Below, in pieces: positions 51,581 to 59,687 of a stretch of 64,000 nt of DNA (positions are counted from its first letter, which is position 1; the number at the start of each line of letters is the position of its first letter). This stretch comes from Streptomyces capillispiralis (lineage in GTDB: Bacteria; Actinomycetota; Actinomycetes; Streptomycetales; Streptomycetaceae). Made by a program: the position numbers and the translations under genes. Below the pieces are notes generated by a model. That model had not been told where the DNA came from and made no database searches. It saw only the letters and a list, made by a program, of their open reading frames with translations. Location of the stretch: assembly GCF_007829875.1 (NCBI RefSeq), contig NZ_VIWV01000001.1, positions 7,514,001-7,578,000 on the forward strand. The letters run 5' to 3'.

Positions 51581-53185
51581 TCAGATGCGGTCGTCGCCCT
51601 CGGTGCCGCAGGAACTGCCGCTGCGCGGCAGCGAGCCGTAGAGCAGGAAGTCGTCGATCTTGCGGTGGACGCAGTCGGACGACCCGTAGCCGGTGTGGCC
51701 CTCGCCCCGGTTGTCCAGCACCACGGCCGACGGGCCGAGCCGCTCGGCCGTCTCCACGGTCCAGCGGTACGGCGTGGCCGGGTCGCCCCGTGTGCCGACC
51801 AGCAGCATCCTCGGCGTGTCCAGGTCCTTGACCCGCTCGCGGATGTAGTCGGTCCCCTTGGGGCGGCCGTAGCAGAGCACGACCTGGGCGAGCCGGTACC
51901 GGCCGAAGACCGGCGAGGCCTTCTCGTAGGCGGTGCGCAGCCGTTCCAGGTCCCGGGTGAGCCGCCCGGCGGCGGGACGGTCGGGATCGTCCGCGCAGTT
52001 CACCGCCATCAGCGCCGCCGGGAGGTTGTCCAGGGGCACGTCCTCCTCCTCGACGAGGGGGTCGTCGGCCCGGTGCGGCGCGGGCAGCGTCATCCCCCCG
52101 GTCGCGAGGGCCTCCACACCGCGCGTGTCCCCGTCCTCCATCAGCTGGGCGAGCGCCCGCTGGAGCATCGGCCACAACTCCTTGGTGTAGAGGCCCTGCC
52201 CGATGGCGCCGGCCAGGTCCTGACCGGTGAACTCGTAACCGAAGTCGGTCGGTACCGGGTTCTCGTCGAGCGAGTCGACCAGTTCGACGACCTGGTCGCG
52301 GGCCTCGCGCGCATCCTGCCCGAACGGGCAGGTGAGTTCGGAGGTGCACCAGGTGAGGAAGTTCTCCAGCGCCGTCTGCTGTCCCCGGGCACTGGCCAGT
52401 CCCTGCTCGGCCAGCGGTGCCGTCAGCGTGTCCACGCCGTCCAGCGCCATGCGGCCCACCTTGTCGGGGAACTGGGCGGCGTAGACCGCGCCGAGCCGGG
52501 TTCCGTAGGAGAACCCGAGGTAGTTGAGCTTGCTGTCGCCCAGCACATGGCGCATCACGTCGAGGTCGCGCGCGACGTTCACGGTCCCGATGTGGGCGAG
52601 TACGGGCCCCGAGTTCTCGGCGCACTCGGCGGCGACCTCGCGCAACTGCCGGAGCGTCTCGCGCGGATCGGACATCTCCTCCCCGTCCGTGGCCTCCAGC
52701 GCCTCGTTGGTGGCGTCGGCGCCGCAGCTGACCGGGGAGGAGCGGCCGACGCCACGGGGGTCGAAGGAGACCACGTCGTAGTCGTCGGTCAGGTCCAGGA
52801 AGTCCTTGCGGCCGTGGGCGAGTCCGAGCACTCCCGAGCTGCCCGGGCCGCCGAAGTTCACCAGCACCGAACCGCGGGGGTCGTCGGACGCCCGGTAGCG
52901 GGCGAGGGCCAGTGCGAGGGCGCCCTTCTCGGGCCGCGCGTAGTCGAGGGGCACGGTGATGCTGCCGCACTGCAGGTCCCTGGGCAGTTCCGAGGCCGTC
53001 CCGCACGCCGCCCACTTGATCTTCTGGTCGTAGAACCGGTCGAGGTCCGCGTCCGCGCGGCCGGTGGCCGCCAGCCCCGTGCCGAGCAGGGCCAGCCCGA
53101 CCGCCCCGGTGGCCGCGCAGCGCCGGACCGAGGGGCGCACCGCGCGGTGCCGGGCCGACGGTCGCACGGACAGCTTGGCCAGCAT
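51581..53185 (-). CDS. Secreted tripeptidyl-aminopeptidase-like alpha/beta hydrolase
   Basis: A 534-residue exported serine hydrolase of the Streptomyces Tap/SlpD/SlpE family. The N-terminal 43 residues are a signal peptide without lipobox. The core starts IKWAACG and SVLVNFGGPGSSG (oxyanion), has FDPRGVGRSSP and the nucleophile elbow NYLGFSYGTRLG; the C-terminal TAP domain has RMLLVGTRGDPATPY and the catalytic histidine in NRGEGHTGYGSSDC. These enzymes remove N-terminal tripeptides from proteins outside the cell. ATG at 53185 has GGAGG six bases upstream. Confidence 0.9.
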   Translation of the reverse strand: MLAKLSVRPSARHRAVRPSVRRCAATGAVGLALLGTGLAATGRADADLDRFYDQKIKWAACGTASELPRDLQCGSITVPLDYARPEKGALALALARYRASDDPRGSVLVNFGGPGSSGVLGLAHGRKDFLDLTDDYDVVSFDPRGVGRSSPVSCGADATNEALEATDGEEMSDPRETLRQLREVAAECAENSGPVLAHIGTVNVARDLDVMRHVLGDSKLNYLGFSYGTRLGAVYAAQFPDKVGRMALDGVDTLTAPLAEQGLASARGQQTALENFLTWCTSELTCPFGQDAREARDQVVELVDSLDENPVPTDFGYEFTGQDLAGAIGQGLYTKELWPMLQRALAQLMEDGDTRGVEALATGGMTLPAPHRADDPLVEEEDVPLDNLPAALMAVNCADDPDRPAAGRLTRDLERLRTAYEKASPVFGRYRLAQVVLCYGRPKGTDYIRERVKDLDTPRMLLVGTRGDPATPYRWTVETAERLGPSAVVLDNRGEGHTGYGSSDCVHRKIDDFLLYGSLPRSGSSCGTEGDDRI

Positions 53186-53654
53186 CGATGCCTCCAGGGA
53201 CGTCCCACAGCGGACCGGGAACCGGCGCCCTCGCTCACCATAAAGGCGCCCCGCGGCCCCCGCCTGTCGGCCCGGCGGCGGCAGCCGGGGCGCCCCGGCC
53301 GCCGTGTGTTCGCGGCTGAGGTCGCGAGGCGCCCGGCGACACGGTCCCCCCCTGGGAGTGACAGCGGCCGCGGCCTACGGAGGAGGCGCGACCGGGACGC
53401 AGTCGTCGCGGTCCGTACGCGGCCGGCGCGGGCGGGCGTCCGCGTGTGGGACGGGTGACCCCGCAGCGGTGTGCTCGCCGTCCCCGCGGCGGCGGGCGCG
53501 ACGGCCGCGGTGACACCGGTGTGGGCGAGTACCGGTGCGCAGGATGCCGGTCTCGGGGAACATCGGTACAGCCGTTGGCGCTGAGAACGATCACGACTCC
53601 GTCGGCGTGAGGATGCTGACGCGGTTCTCGTACTCGCGGCGGGCCCTGCGTGCC
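53186..53654. other. Intergenic region left of the mobile element
   Basis: No convincing gene is seen in these 469 bases. They contain the peptidase promoter and an open frame on the minus strand (53594-53235) with no recognisable content. Base composition remains high-GC up to the inverted repeat. Confidence 0.5.
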
Positions 53655-53705
53655 GGCCCTGTTCTCGTATAGCTACCGCCAGGTGGCGTGTAGCACTGAG
53701 TAACT
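53655..53705 (+). repeat. Left inverted repeat of the Tn3-like element
   Basis: Starts GGCCCTGTTCTCGTATAGCT and ends GAGTAACT. Its reverse complement recurs at 56465-56515 with three differences. The length is longer than the usual 38 bp of Tn3 family ends, so part of it may be a subterminal repeat. Confidence 0.85.
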
Positions 53706-53774
53706 TCCGTAGCCCTCGTTTCCCCGCCTGGGTCGCCTCGTCGAGTGAACGGGTGACGGCGAAGGATGGGGCGC

Positions 53775-53945
53775 ATGCGGCAGGACTGGGAGCCGGAAGA
53801 CCTGATCGAGGTCTGGACGCTGCTCGCCGCCGGTGCAGGAGGTTTTGGCCGATCCGAAATGGGCGGACAAGCTCACCGACGCGGACCGGCGGGCCCTGTC
53901 GCCGCTGTTCTGCATCCACGGTTGGCGAGCTTGGCCTGCCCGTAG
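53775..53945 (+). pseudogene. Internally deleted Tn3-family transposase
   Basis: The start (ATG 53775) reads MRQDWEPEDLIEVWTLL, the conserved beginning of Streptomyces Tn3-family transposases. After only about 17 residues the sequence jumps, in the +1 frame, to EVLADPKWADKLTDADRRAL and SPLF, which in intact proteins is at the very C-terminus about 950 residues later. The junction is near 53828-53836. Nearly the whole transposase has been deleted, together with its DDE catalytic residues. Confidence 0.8.
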
Positions 53946-54171
53946 GCGGCGACGCGGTTGCAGGAACGGTCGAACTGCAGGTCGTCGAAGTGGATGTCGG
54001 CTGGACGCGGTGGCCGAAGTCGCTGACGGTCACCACCCGCGAGCCGCGCACAGGCAGCAGTACCTCCAGCAGGAGGCCGGTGAGCGCGAAGTGTCCGTGG
54101 TTGACGCCGAACTGCTTCCCTTTCATGGCGAACGGGAGCGGTTGCGTGGCCGCGAATGTCGCCCGGGCCAC
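53923..54171 (-). pseudogene. Short-chain dehydrogenase remnant
   Basis: On the minus strand, GVNHGHFALTGLLLEVLLPV and SRVVTVSDFGHRVQ are the middle of an SDR, followed in another frame by ADIHFDDLQFDRSCNRVAAYGQAKLAN, including the YxxxK site. The N-terminal NAD-binding part is missing. The right end of the remnant starts just next to the hydrolase gene, the left end touches the transposase remnant at 53925. Confidence 0.7.
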
Positions 54172-54194
54172 ACGACCGCTTCCGCCGGGGGGTG

Positions 54195-55121
54195 TCAGAC
54201 CGTCGCGTGCGCGGTCTGCGCCGCGAGGTTCTGGGTGAAGAACGGGAGGAGTTCGGTGGTGACCTGAGGTACGTAGCGGTCGTAGAGGTCGACGTGACTG
54301 GCTCCTTCGATCCAGTGCAGCCGCTTGGGCTCGTTCGCCTTCTTGACCGCTTCCTCGGACATCCAGGCGGTGGCCGCTTCGTTGCCGGCGACCATCAGAA
54401 GCGGACGCGGGGCGAGCAGACCGATGAGGTGGAAGGCGTCGAAGTTCACGATCTTGTCGACGCTGGAGAAGGTGAACTCGTCGGCCTGGCGAGGGTGCCG
54501 GCCGCGGTCGGTGCTGTAGTACTCCCAGGCTTCGTAGGAATAGCGGCCGCCGGCGCGTGCCTCTTCCTCAGTTGGGCGCACGGACATCGTCGGGAGCGGC
54601 TCGCCGGCCGCCTCGGTGGTGCGTGCCGCGGCCGCCGCGTCGAGCAGCGCCTGGAGGGCGGCGGGGTCCTGGGTGCCGTCGGGGCCGACCCGGAAGTACA
54701 GTCCGAGGTCGACGGCGCTGACCGTCGCGACCGCGCGGATGCGGTGGTCGGTGACCGCGGCGGGAATGACGTAGCCGCCGGAGGCACAGATGCCCAGGGC
54801 GCCGATCCGGTCGGAGTCGATCTCCGGGCGGTTGGTGAGGTAGGAGACGGCGTTTTTGATGTCCTCGACACGCTGGGCGGGGTCCTCGGTGCCTCGGGGA
54901 GTGCCGCCGCTCTCGCCCTGGTAGGCGGCGTCGTAGGTGAGCGCGACGAATCCGGCGTCGGCAAGTCGCTGGGCGTAGGCGCCGGCGGTCTGCTCCTTGA
55001 CGCCGGCGCCGGGGTGAGCGACGACCACGGCGGCGAGCGGGCTGTCGGCAGCGGTGTCGGGGGTGTACAGGTGGCCGGCGAGGGTGATCCCGGCGCTGGT
55101 GAAGGTCACATCGGTTCGCAT
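54195..55121 (-). CDS. Alpha/beta hydrolase (YcjY/dienelactone-hydrolase-like)
   Basis: A 308-residue hydrolase. The motif GALGICASGGYVIPAAV is where the nucleophile elbow sits, but it does not have a clean GxSxG; CAS or the adjacent serine would act. The start has VVVAHPGAGVKEQTA, and the C-terminal LHWIEGASHVDLYDR has the probable catalytic histidine. Family members act on small esters or acyl compounds. ATG at 55121. It is divergent from the MmyB-type regulator, which very probably controls it, and both are cargo of the Tn3-like element. Confidence 0.8.
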   Translation of the reverse strand: MRTDVTFTSAGITLAGHLYTPDTAADSPLAAVVVAHPGAGVKEQTAGAYAQRLADAGFVALTYDAAYQGESGGTPRGTEDPAQRVEDIKNAVSYLTNRPEIDSDRIGALGICASGGYVIPAAVTDHRIRAVATVSAVDLGLYFRVGPDGTQDPAALQALLDAAAAARTTEAAGEPLPTMSVRPTEEEARAGGRYSYEAWEYYSTDRGRHPRQADEFTFSSVDKIVNFDAFHLIGLLAPRPLLMVAGNEAATAWMSEEAVKKANEPKRLHWIEGASHVDLYDRYVPQVTTELLPFFTQNLAAQTAHATV

Positions 55122-55188
55122 GACCCCACCGTGCCCGCTGTGACCCGTGTGCGGGAGAGGAAGGTTCCTGCCTGGGGAAAGGCGTGCC

Positions 55189-55206
55189 GGGGAAGATTCT
55201 TTCCCC
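55189..55206. promoter_or_regulatory. Palindromic operator in the divergent hydrolase/regulator promoter
   Basis: GGGGAAGATTCTTTCCCC is an 18-bp near-palindrome between the divergent starts at 55121 and 55252. A second short one, AGGAAGGTTCCT, lies at 55158-55169. Both fit binding sites for the adjacent HTH regulator. A TTGACG hexamer lies just beside the first (55209-55214). Confidence 0.5.
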
Positions 55207-55251
55207 CCTTGACGGCCCGAGTCCGCGGCACAGTGGACGCATAGTGGTGTC

Positions 55252-56130
55252 ATGACCGATTCGCGTTCATCCCGATCCGAGTTCGGTGCGTTCCTCAAGG
55301 CTCGCCGGGCCGAGCTGACGCCCGCGCAGGTGGGTCTCGCCGATGACGGGACCCTGCGGCGTGTCCCGGGGCTGCGCCGCGACGAGGTCGCCCGCCTTGC
55401 CACGATGAGCACCGATTACTACACCCGCATCGAGCAGGGGCGCGTGCGGGCCTCCGCGACCGTCCTTGCCTCCCTGGTGCGGGCGCTGCGGCTCGACGAG
55501 GCACAGCAGGCTTACCTGTACGAGCTGGCGGGCAAGACCCCCGCCCCGCGCCGCCGCGCTGGGCATCGGGTGCGGCCGTCGGTGCAGTGGATGCTCGACG
55601 CCCTCGGCCACTTTCCGGCGATGGTGCTGGGCCGCTACAACGACATTCTCGCCTGGAACACGGCCGCAGCGGCCCTCTACCAGGACTTCGGCAAGCTGAC
55701 GCCATCCGAGCGCAACTACACCAGACTGCTGTTCCTCGACCCGGCCATGCGCAGCCTCTTCACCGACTGGGAGGACGCGGGCCGGCTCAGCGCGGCACTG
55801 CTGCGGATGGAGACGGCCAGCAACTCCGACGACCCGCGCCTGGCCACGCTGGTCGGCGAGCTGTCGGTACGCAGCCCCGAATTCCGCGAGTGGTGGAACG
55901 GACGGATCGTCTCCGACACCACCTACGGCCCCAAACGCTTTCGGCACCCCCTCGTCGGCCCCCTCACACTCGACTGCGACACCTGGACCAGGCCGAACGA
56001 CCCCGACGTCATGTTCATGGTCCTCACCGCCGAACCTGACACCCCTGAAGACCACGCACTGCGGATCCTCAGCTCCTGGCAGACCGCCCCGGCCCCGATT
56101 GCACATCCGGCCGACACCCCCCACGACTGA
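55252..56130 (+). CDS. XRE-family regulator with MmyB-like ligand domain
   Basis: A 292-residue regulator. The N-terminal helix-turn-helix (about residues 10-90) has LRRDEVARLATMSTDYYTRI and EQGRVRASATVLASLVRAL. The C-terminal domain (about 110-270) has VQWMLDALGHFPAMVLGRYN and DILAWNTAAAALY, typical of the MmyB family, whose ligand-binding domain has a PAS-like fold. ATG at 55252 has no Shine-Dalgarno, so its message may be leaderless. It is divergent from the hydrolase and probably represses or activates it in response to a small ligand. Confidence 0.88.
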   Translation: MTDSRSSRSEFGAFLKARRAELTPAQVGLADDGTLRRVPGLRRDEVARLATMSTDYYTRIEQGRVRASATVLASLVRALRLDEAQQAYLYELAGKTPAPRRRAGHRVRPSVQWMLDALGHFPAMVLGRYNDILAWNTAAAALYQDFGKLTPSERNYTRLLFLDPAMRSLFTDWEDAGRLSAALLRMETASNSDDPRLATLVGELSVRSPEFREWWNGRIVSDTTYGPKRFRHPLVGPLTLDCDTWTRPNDPDVMFMVLTAEPDTPEDHALRILSSWQTAPAPIAHPADTPHD

Positions 56131-56253
56131 CCCGGAGGTCCGACGCGTCCGGACCCGCCACCCCATCGCCTTGGCGCTCAGGCACGCGGGACAGGTGGTC
56201 CCCGAAACGACCCTTTCCCGGAGCAAGATCAAGGGAGGTCGGCGGAAGCGGCC

Positions 56254-56466
56254 GTGCTCCGTCGCCGGGCGATCGGCGAGACCGTCGAGCAGATCCAACC
56301 GGACCTGATCATCCCCACCGGCCGCCGCAAGGGATGCGGCCCCAGCCTGTCCAGTATCTATCGGGCGCTCTCCGAGCACGACAAGCGACAGGCGTACCCC
56401 GAGGCCGTCCAGGCCGCACACGCCGACTTCGCCGCCCTCCATCAGCGCGACCGCAGCCCCAAGTAG
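56254..56466 (+). pseudogene. Resolvase-like C-terminal fragment of the Tn3-like element
   Basis: A 70-residue frame with TVEQIQPDLIIPTGRRKG, SSIYRALSEHDKRQAYPE and a short tail, resembling the C-terminal helix-turn-helix part of serine resolvases. The catalytic domain is absent and upstream bases (56131-56253) carry no matching start. Its stop lies inside the right inverted repeat. Resolvase next to the repeat supports a Tn3-type origin. Confidence 0.5.
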
Positions 56467-56515
56467 TTACTCGGCGCTACACGCCATCTGGCGGTAGCTA
56501 TACGAGAACAGGGCC
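56465..56515 (-). repeat. Right inverted repeat of the Tn3-like element
   Basis: Starts AGTTACTC and ends AGAACAGGGCC; it is the inverted copy of 53655-53705 with three mismatches. It lies 28 bases beyond the stop of the TetR gene, which is outside the element. Confidence 0.85.
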
Positions 56516-56543
56516 GTGTCGGTGTCGAAGTTCCGGCTTCGGG

Positions 56544-57179
56544 TCAGGCCGGCGGGTTGGGGGTGTATCTGGCGAGCATGGTCTGGACGGCCTCTTCGAC
56601 GGCGTTGTGGATGTCGGAGGCTGTGGGTTTCCAGCCGGTCAGCAGCATGCGGGGCCACAGGACGTAGTTGGCGATCATGCCGAGGAACTGGTTCGCGGCG
56701 CTCTCGGCGTCGGGCACATCAGCGTTGCCCGCCTCATGCTCGGATTCCAAGTACTGCTGGACGGAGGCGAAGTAGGGCAGTTTGCCGAGCTGGAACTGCA
56801 TCCGTCCCAGCTCGGGGAACCGAGGCAGTTCGGCGATGACGATCCGGAACAGGCCTGTCATGCGGGGCTGGCCGATCAGGTCGGCGTAGCGGTGGCCGAT
56901 GGCTGTCAGCCCGGAGCGCAGATCTCCCGCCTGTGGCCGCGCGGCGGTATCACCGGCGTCGCGCTGCCAGGACTCGGTGACGATGGCCTCGAAGAGGGCC
57001 GCCTTGGTGGGGAACTGCTTGAACAGTGTGGACTTCGAGACCCCGGCCGCTTCGGCGATCCGTGCGAGCGAGGTGCCGTCGTAGCCGCGGTCCAGGAACA
57101 GTTCTGTGGCCGCGGAGGTGATCGCCTCGCGCTTCTGCTGGGCGAGCCTGCGGTGATGCGCGGTGAGTTCTGCTGCCAT
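56544..57179 (-). CDS. TetR-family regulator
   Basis: A 211-residue TetR repressor. The N-terminal helix-turn-helix is REAITSAATELFLDRGYDGT and SLARIAEAAGVSKSTLFKQF, followed by a ligand-binding domain rich in Leu/Ala. ATG at 57179. It is divergent from an SDR gene, with two perfect or near-perfect palindromic operators between, so it very probably represses both itself and the SDR. Ligand unknown. Confidence 0.9.
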   Translation of the reverse strand: MAAELTAHHRRLAQQKREAITSAATELFLDRGYDGTSLARIAEAAGVSKSTLFKQFPTKAALFEAIVTESWQRDAGDTAARPQAGDLRSGLTAIGHRYADLIGQPRMTGLFRIVIAELPRFPELGRMQFQLGKLPYFASVQQYLESEHEAGNADVPDAESAANQFLGMIANYVLWPRMLLTGWKPTASDIHNAVEEAVQTMLARYTPNPPA

Positions 57180-57199
57180 GCGCAAAGTATGCCGCAGCC

Positions 57200-57227
57200 C
57201 CGAGGCGAGTCACTTGACTCGCCTCGG
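57200..57227. promoter_or_regulatory. TetR operator 1 (28-bp near-perfect palindrome)
   Basis: A 13-bp arm ending AGGCGAGTCA is inverted perfectly around the central CT (57200-57227). It lies 21 bases upstream of the TetR start, as expected for an autoregulating operator. Confidence 0.8.
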
Positions 57228-57253
57228 AGGGTCCGCTTACGGTGCACCAACAA

Positions 57254-57273
57254 GACGAGTCGAGTGACTCGCC
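57254..57273. promoter_or_regulatory. TetR operator 2
   Basis: GACGAGTCG-AG-TGACTCGCC repeats the right half of operator 1 exactly (TGACTCGCCTCGG) and the left half with changes. It lies 56 bases before the SDR start, so a TetR dimer here would block the SDR promoter. Confidence 0.7.
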
Positions 57274-57328
57274 TCGGGTCTGTGGCACCTAGGCGCATTC
57301 CGGGGTTCTCGCACGGTGGAGGAAGTTC

Positions 57329-58087
57329 ATGACAATCGACAAGGTCGCTTTGGTGACCGGTGCGAATCGCGGCCTCGGGCGCAGCGCGGCCATCGCCCTG
57401 GCCACACGTGGGGTGCGGGTCGTGGTCACCCACCGCGGCGATGCGGCCGGGGCTGAGAAGACGGTGGAACAGGTGCAGGCCGTGGGTGGGACTGCCGCAG
57501 TTCTCCGGCTCGACATCAGCGACGTCTCCTCCTTCGCCTACTTCACCTCAGAACTGGGCGCGCAGCTGGAGCGCTGGGGTGCTTCGCGGCTCGACATCCT
57601 GGTCAACAACGCGGGAGTGGGAGTCTTCGGGCCGCTGGAGACTGTCACGATCGACGACTTCGACACGATGATGGGCACCAACGTCCGGGGCACGTTCTTC
57701 CTCATCCAGTCGCTGGTGCCGCTGCTGGCCCAGGGCGGCCAGGTCATCAACGTCTCGACGTCACTGACCCGCCACACCAGCCCCGCCACCTCGGCCTACT
57801 CCGCATCGAAGGCCGCCGTCGAAGCTCTGAGCCGCACCCTCGCCGCAGAACTCGGACCTCGCGGCATCCGGGTCAACTCCATCGCCCCGGGGCCGACCGC
57901 CACCGACTTCAACGGCGGAGCGATGCGGGACGACGCCGGAATGCGCCAGGTCCTGGCCGGGCAGACCGCGCTCGGCCGCGTCGGCGAAGCTGAGGAGATC
58001 GGCGACGCCATCGCTACGCTGGCCTCCGAGGGAATGCGCTGGGTCACCGCCCAGCGCATCGAGGTCTCCGGCGGCGCCCTCCTGTGA
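57329..58087 (+). CDS. Short-chain dehydrogenase/reductase under TetR control
   Basis: A 252-residue classical SDR: cofactor motif TGANRGLGRSAA, NNAGVG, catalytic YSASK, and VNSIAPGPTATDF. Cofactor preference may be NADPH given Arg after the Gly-rich loop and HRGDAAGAE. Substrate unknown. ATG at 57329 follows GGAGGAAG. The TetR repressor gene and two operators lie directly upstream. It is the working pair to the TetR gene. Confidence 0.9.
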   Translation: MTIDKVALVTGANRGLGRSAAIALATRGVRVVVTHRGDAAGAEKTVEQVQAVGGTAAVLRLDISDVSSFAYFTSELGAQLERWGASRLDILVNNAGVGVFGPLETVTIDDFDTMMGTNVRGTFFLIQSLVPLLAQGGQVINVSTSLTRHTSPATSAYSASKAAVEALSRTLAAELGPRGIRVNSIAPGPTATDFNGGAMRDDAGMRQVLAGQTALGRVGEAEEIGDAIATLASEGMRWVTAQRIEVSGGALL

Positions 58088-58250
58088 CGCCGGGCGACGG
58101 CCGGTGGGGAAGCGGGCAGTGACCCTGGGCAGTGCTGCCGGGCTGCTCCCGGGCGGAGTGGCCCCGGGCCGACGTGCCCGCCCGCGGAAGGATGAGCCCC
58201 GGGGGAGGTGATCGGGGGCCGTGATCCCACGGGGCGGCGGGGCCGCCGGG

Positions 58251-58736
58251 TCAGCCGCGTCCGCGGTGGAACCGCCGGTGCAGCTCCCCGACCTCTTCGG
58301 CCAGTTCGGGCACGGGCCCGGCCACCGTCACTCCGGGGGCGATCTCGGTGACGGGCAGCGTGCGCACCGGCGGGGCGGGCACCCCCAGCTCGGCGAGCCA
58401 GGACGCCAACTGCTCGGAGGACGCGACGTACACGATGCGTCCCAGGCCCACCCAGGCGTGCGCGGCGGCGCACATCGGGCAGTGCTCGCCCGAGGTGTAC
58501 ACCGTGGCGGCGGCCCGTTCGGCGGGGGTCATGTGCGCCGCCGACCAGCGCGCCAGCTCGAACTCGGGGTGCCGGGTGCGGTCCCCGGACGCCACGCGGT
58601 TGCGGTCCTCGGCGAGCACGGTCCCGTCCCCGGCGACGAGGACGGAACCGAACGGCTCGTCGCCGGACTCCAGCGCCTCGGCCGCCAGTTCCACGCAGCG
58701 GCGCAGATACGGCAGTTCCTCGTCCCGTACGACCAT
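58251..58736 (-). CDS. Nucleoside/nucleobase deaminase-like protein
   Basis: A 161-residue zinc deaminase of the cytidine/guanine-deaminase superfamily. The zinc ligand histidine and glutamate are in RHPEFELARW (H-x-E) and the two cysteines in SGEHCPMCAAAHAWVG. Length and motifs fit guanine deaminase- or tRNA-deaminase-like proteins; substrate not defined. ATG at 58736. It is divergent from the GNAT gene on the other side. Confidence 0.85.
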   Translation of the reverse strand: MVVRDEELPYLRRCVELAAEALESGDEPFGSVLVAGDGTVLAEDRNRVASGDRTRHPEFELARWSAAHMTPAERAAATVYTSGEHCPMCAAAHAWVGLGRIVYVASSEQLASWLAELGVPAPPVRTLPVTEIAPGVTVAGPVPELAEEVGELHRRFHRGRG

Positions 58737-58827
58737 GGTCCGGCCCTCCTCGCGACGCCCCGGTCGACGGCCACCCTAGGCCAAAACCCGTTGCCGGCGC
58801 CGTCGGCCTCGTGCTGGAGTCGGCCGC

Positions 58828-59610
58828 ATGGACCACGCCGCCGTACTCGCCCTGTTCGACCGTCACCTGCGCGAGGGGGCCCGGCCCGACGGCCCCGGCG
58901 CGCGCGTCGAGCGCGTCGGCGCGGTGGTGCGCCAGACCGCTCCCGCGCACGGCTGGAACGGCGTCGTGTGGTCCGCCCCGGAGATGCCGGACGCGGACGC
59001 GGTGATCGCGGAGCAGATCGCGTACTTCACCGGGCTCGGCCGCGCGTTCGAGTGGAAGCTGTACGGACACGACCTGCCGGCCGGTCTCGGGCAGCGGCTC
59101 GCGGCGGCCGGGTTCGTGCCGGAACCGGACGAAACGCTGATGATCGGCGACACCGCCGGGCTGGCCCTCGGCACCGAGCCGCCCGCAGGCATCCGCGTCG
59201 TGCCCGTCACCGATCGGGCGGGCGTCGGCCTGGTCGCCGACGTGCACGAGAAGGCGTTCGACGCCGACGCCGCCTGGCTCCGCCGGCAGCTGCTCGAACG
59301 GCTCGACCACGACCCCGACACCGTCGTCGCCGTGGTGGCCCTGGCCGGTGACACCCCGGTGAGCGCGGCCCGCATGGAACTCGTGCCGGGCACCGGTTTC
59401 GCCGGACTGTGGGGCGGCGGCACCGTACGGGAATGGCGCGGCCGGGGCATCTACCGCGCGCTGGTGGCTTACCGGGGCCGGGTCGCCGTGGACCGCGGCT
59501 ACCGCTACCTCCAGGTCGACGCCTCCGCCCAGAGCCGCCCCGTCCTCGAACGCCTCGGCTTCGCCGCCCTGACCTCGACCACCCCGTACGTGTACCGGCC
59601 GGCGCGGTAG
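58828..59610 (+). CDS. GNAT N-acetyltransferase
   Basis: A 260-residue GNAT. A large N-terminal part (about residues 1-125) with no clear family precedes the acetyltransferase core, which has GGTVREWRGRGIYRALVAY (the acetyl-CoA-binding Q/RxxGxG/A pattern) and QVDASAQSRPVLERLGFAAL. The acceptor is unknown. ATG at 58828. Downstream, a triplicated 20-bp repeat and the epimerase promoter begin. Confidence 0.82.
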   Translation: MDHAAVLALFDRHLREGARPDGPGARVERVGAVVRQTAPAHGWNGVVWSAPEMPDADAVIAEQIAYFTGLGRAFEWKLYGHDLPAGLGQRLAAAGFVPEPDETLMIGDTAGLALGTEPPAGIRVVPVTDRAGVGLVADVHEKAFDADAAWLRRQLLERLDHDPDTVVAVVALAGDTPVSAARMELVPGTGFAGLWGGGTVREWRGRGIYRALVAYRGRVAVDRGYRYLQVDASAQSRPVLERLGFAALTSTTPYVYRPAR

Positions 59611-59612
59611 GG

Positions 59613-59672
59613 CGCTCCCCGCTTTCCCCGGCCGCTCCCCGCTTTCCCCGGCCGCTCCCCCCTTTCCCCGGC
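59613..59672. repeat. Triplicate 20-bp tandem repeat
   Basis: CGCTCCCCGCTTTCCCCGGC at 59613-59632 is repeated at 59633-59652 and, with one change, at 59653-59672. It lies between the GNAT stop and the epimerase promoter. It may be simple replication slippage, or it may separate the two genes. Confidence 0.85.
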
Positions 59673-59687
59673 CCGGCGGGCCGACTC

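Larger units (their letters stand above)
53655..56515. mobile_element. Degenerate Tn3-family element with 51-bp inverted repeats
   Basis: Two 51-bp inverted repeats (53655-53705 and 56465-56515; 48 of 51 positions equal) bound 2.86 kb. Inside are a collapsed Tn3-type transposase, a resolvase-like C-terminal fragment, an SDR remnant and two intact cargo genes. The five flanking bases are GTGCC on the left and GTGTC on the right, close to a 5-bp target duplication as Tn3-family transposition makes. With the transposase destroyed, the element is immobile on its own. Confidence 0.75.

Noticed and set aside
53235..53594. Possible gene left of the Tn3-like element
   Set aside because: No recognisable content and no ribosome site.
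59613..59672. CRISPR-like array
   Set aside because: Three adjacent 20-bp units with no spacers; no cas genes in the window.
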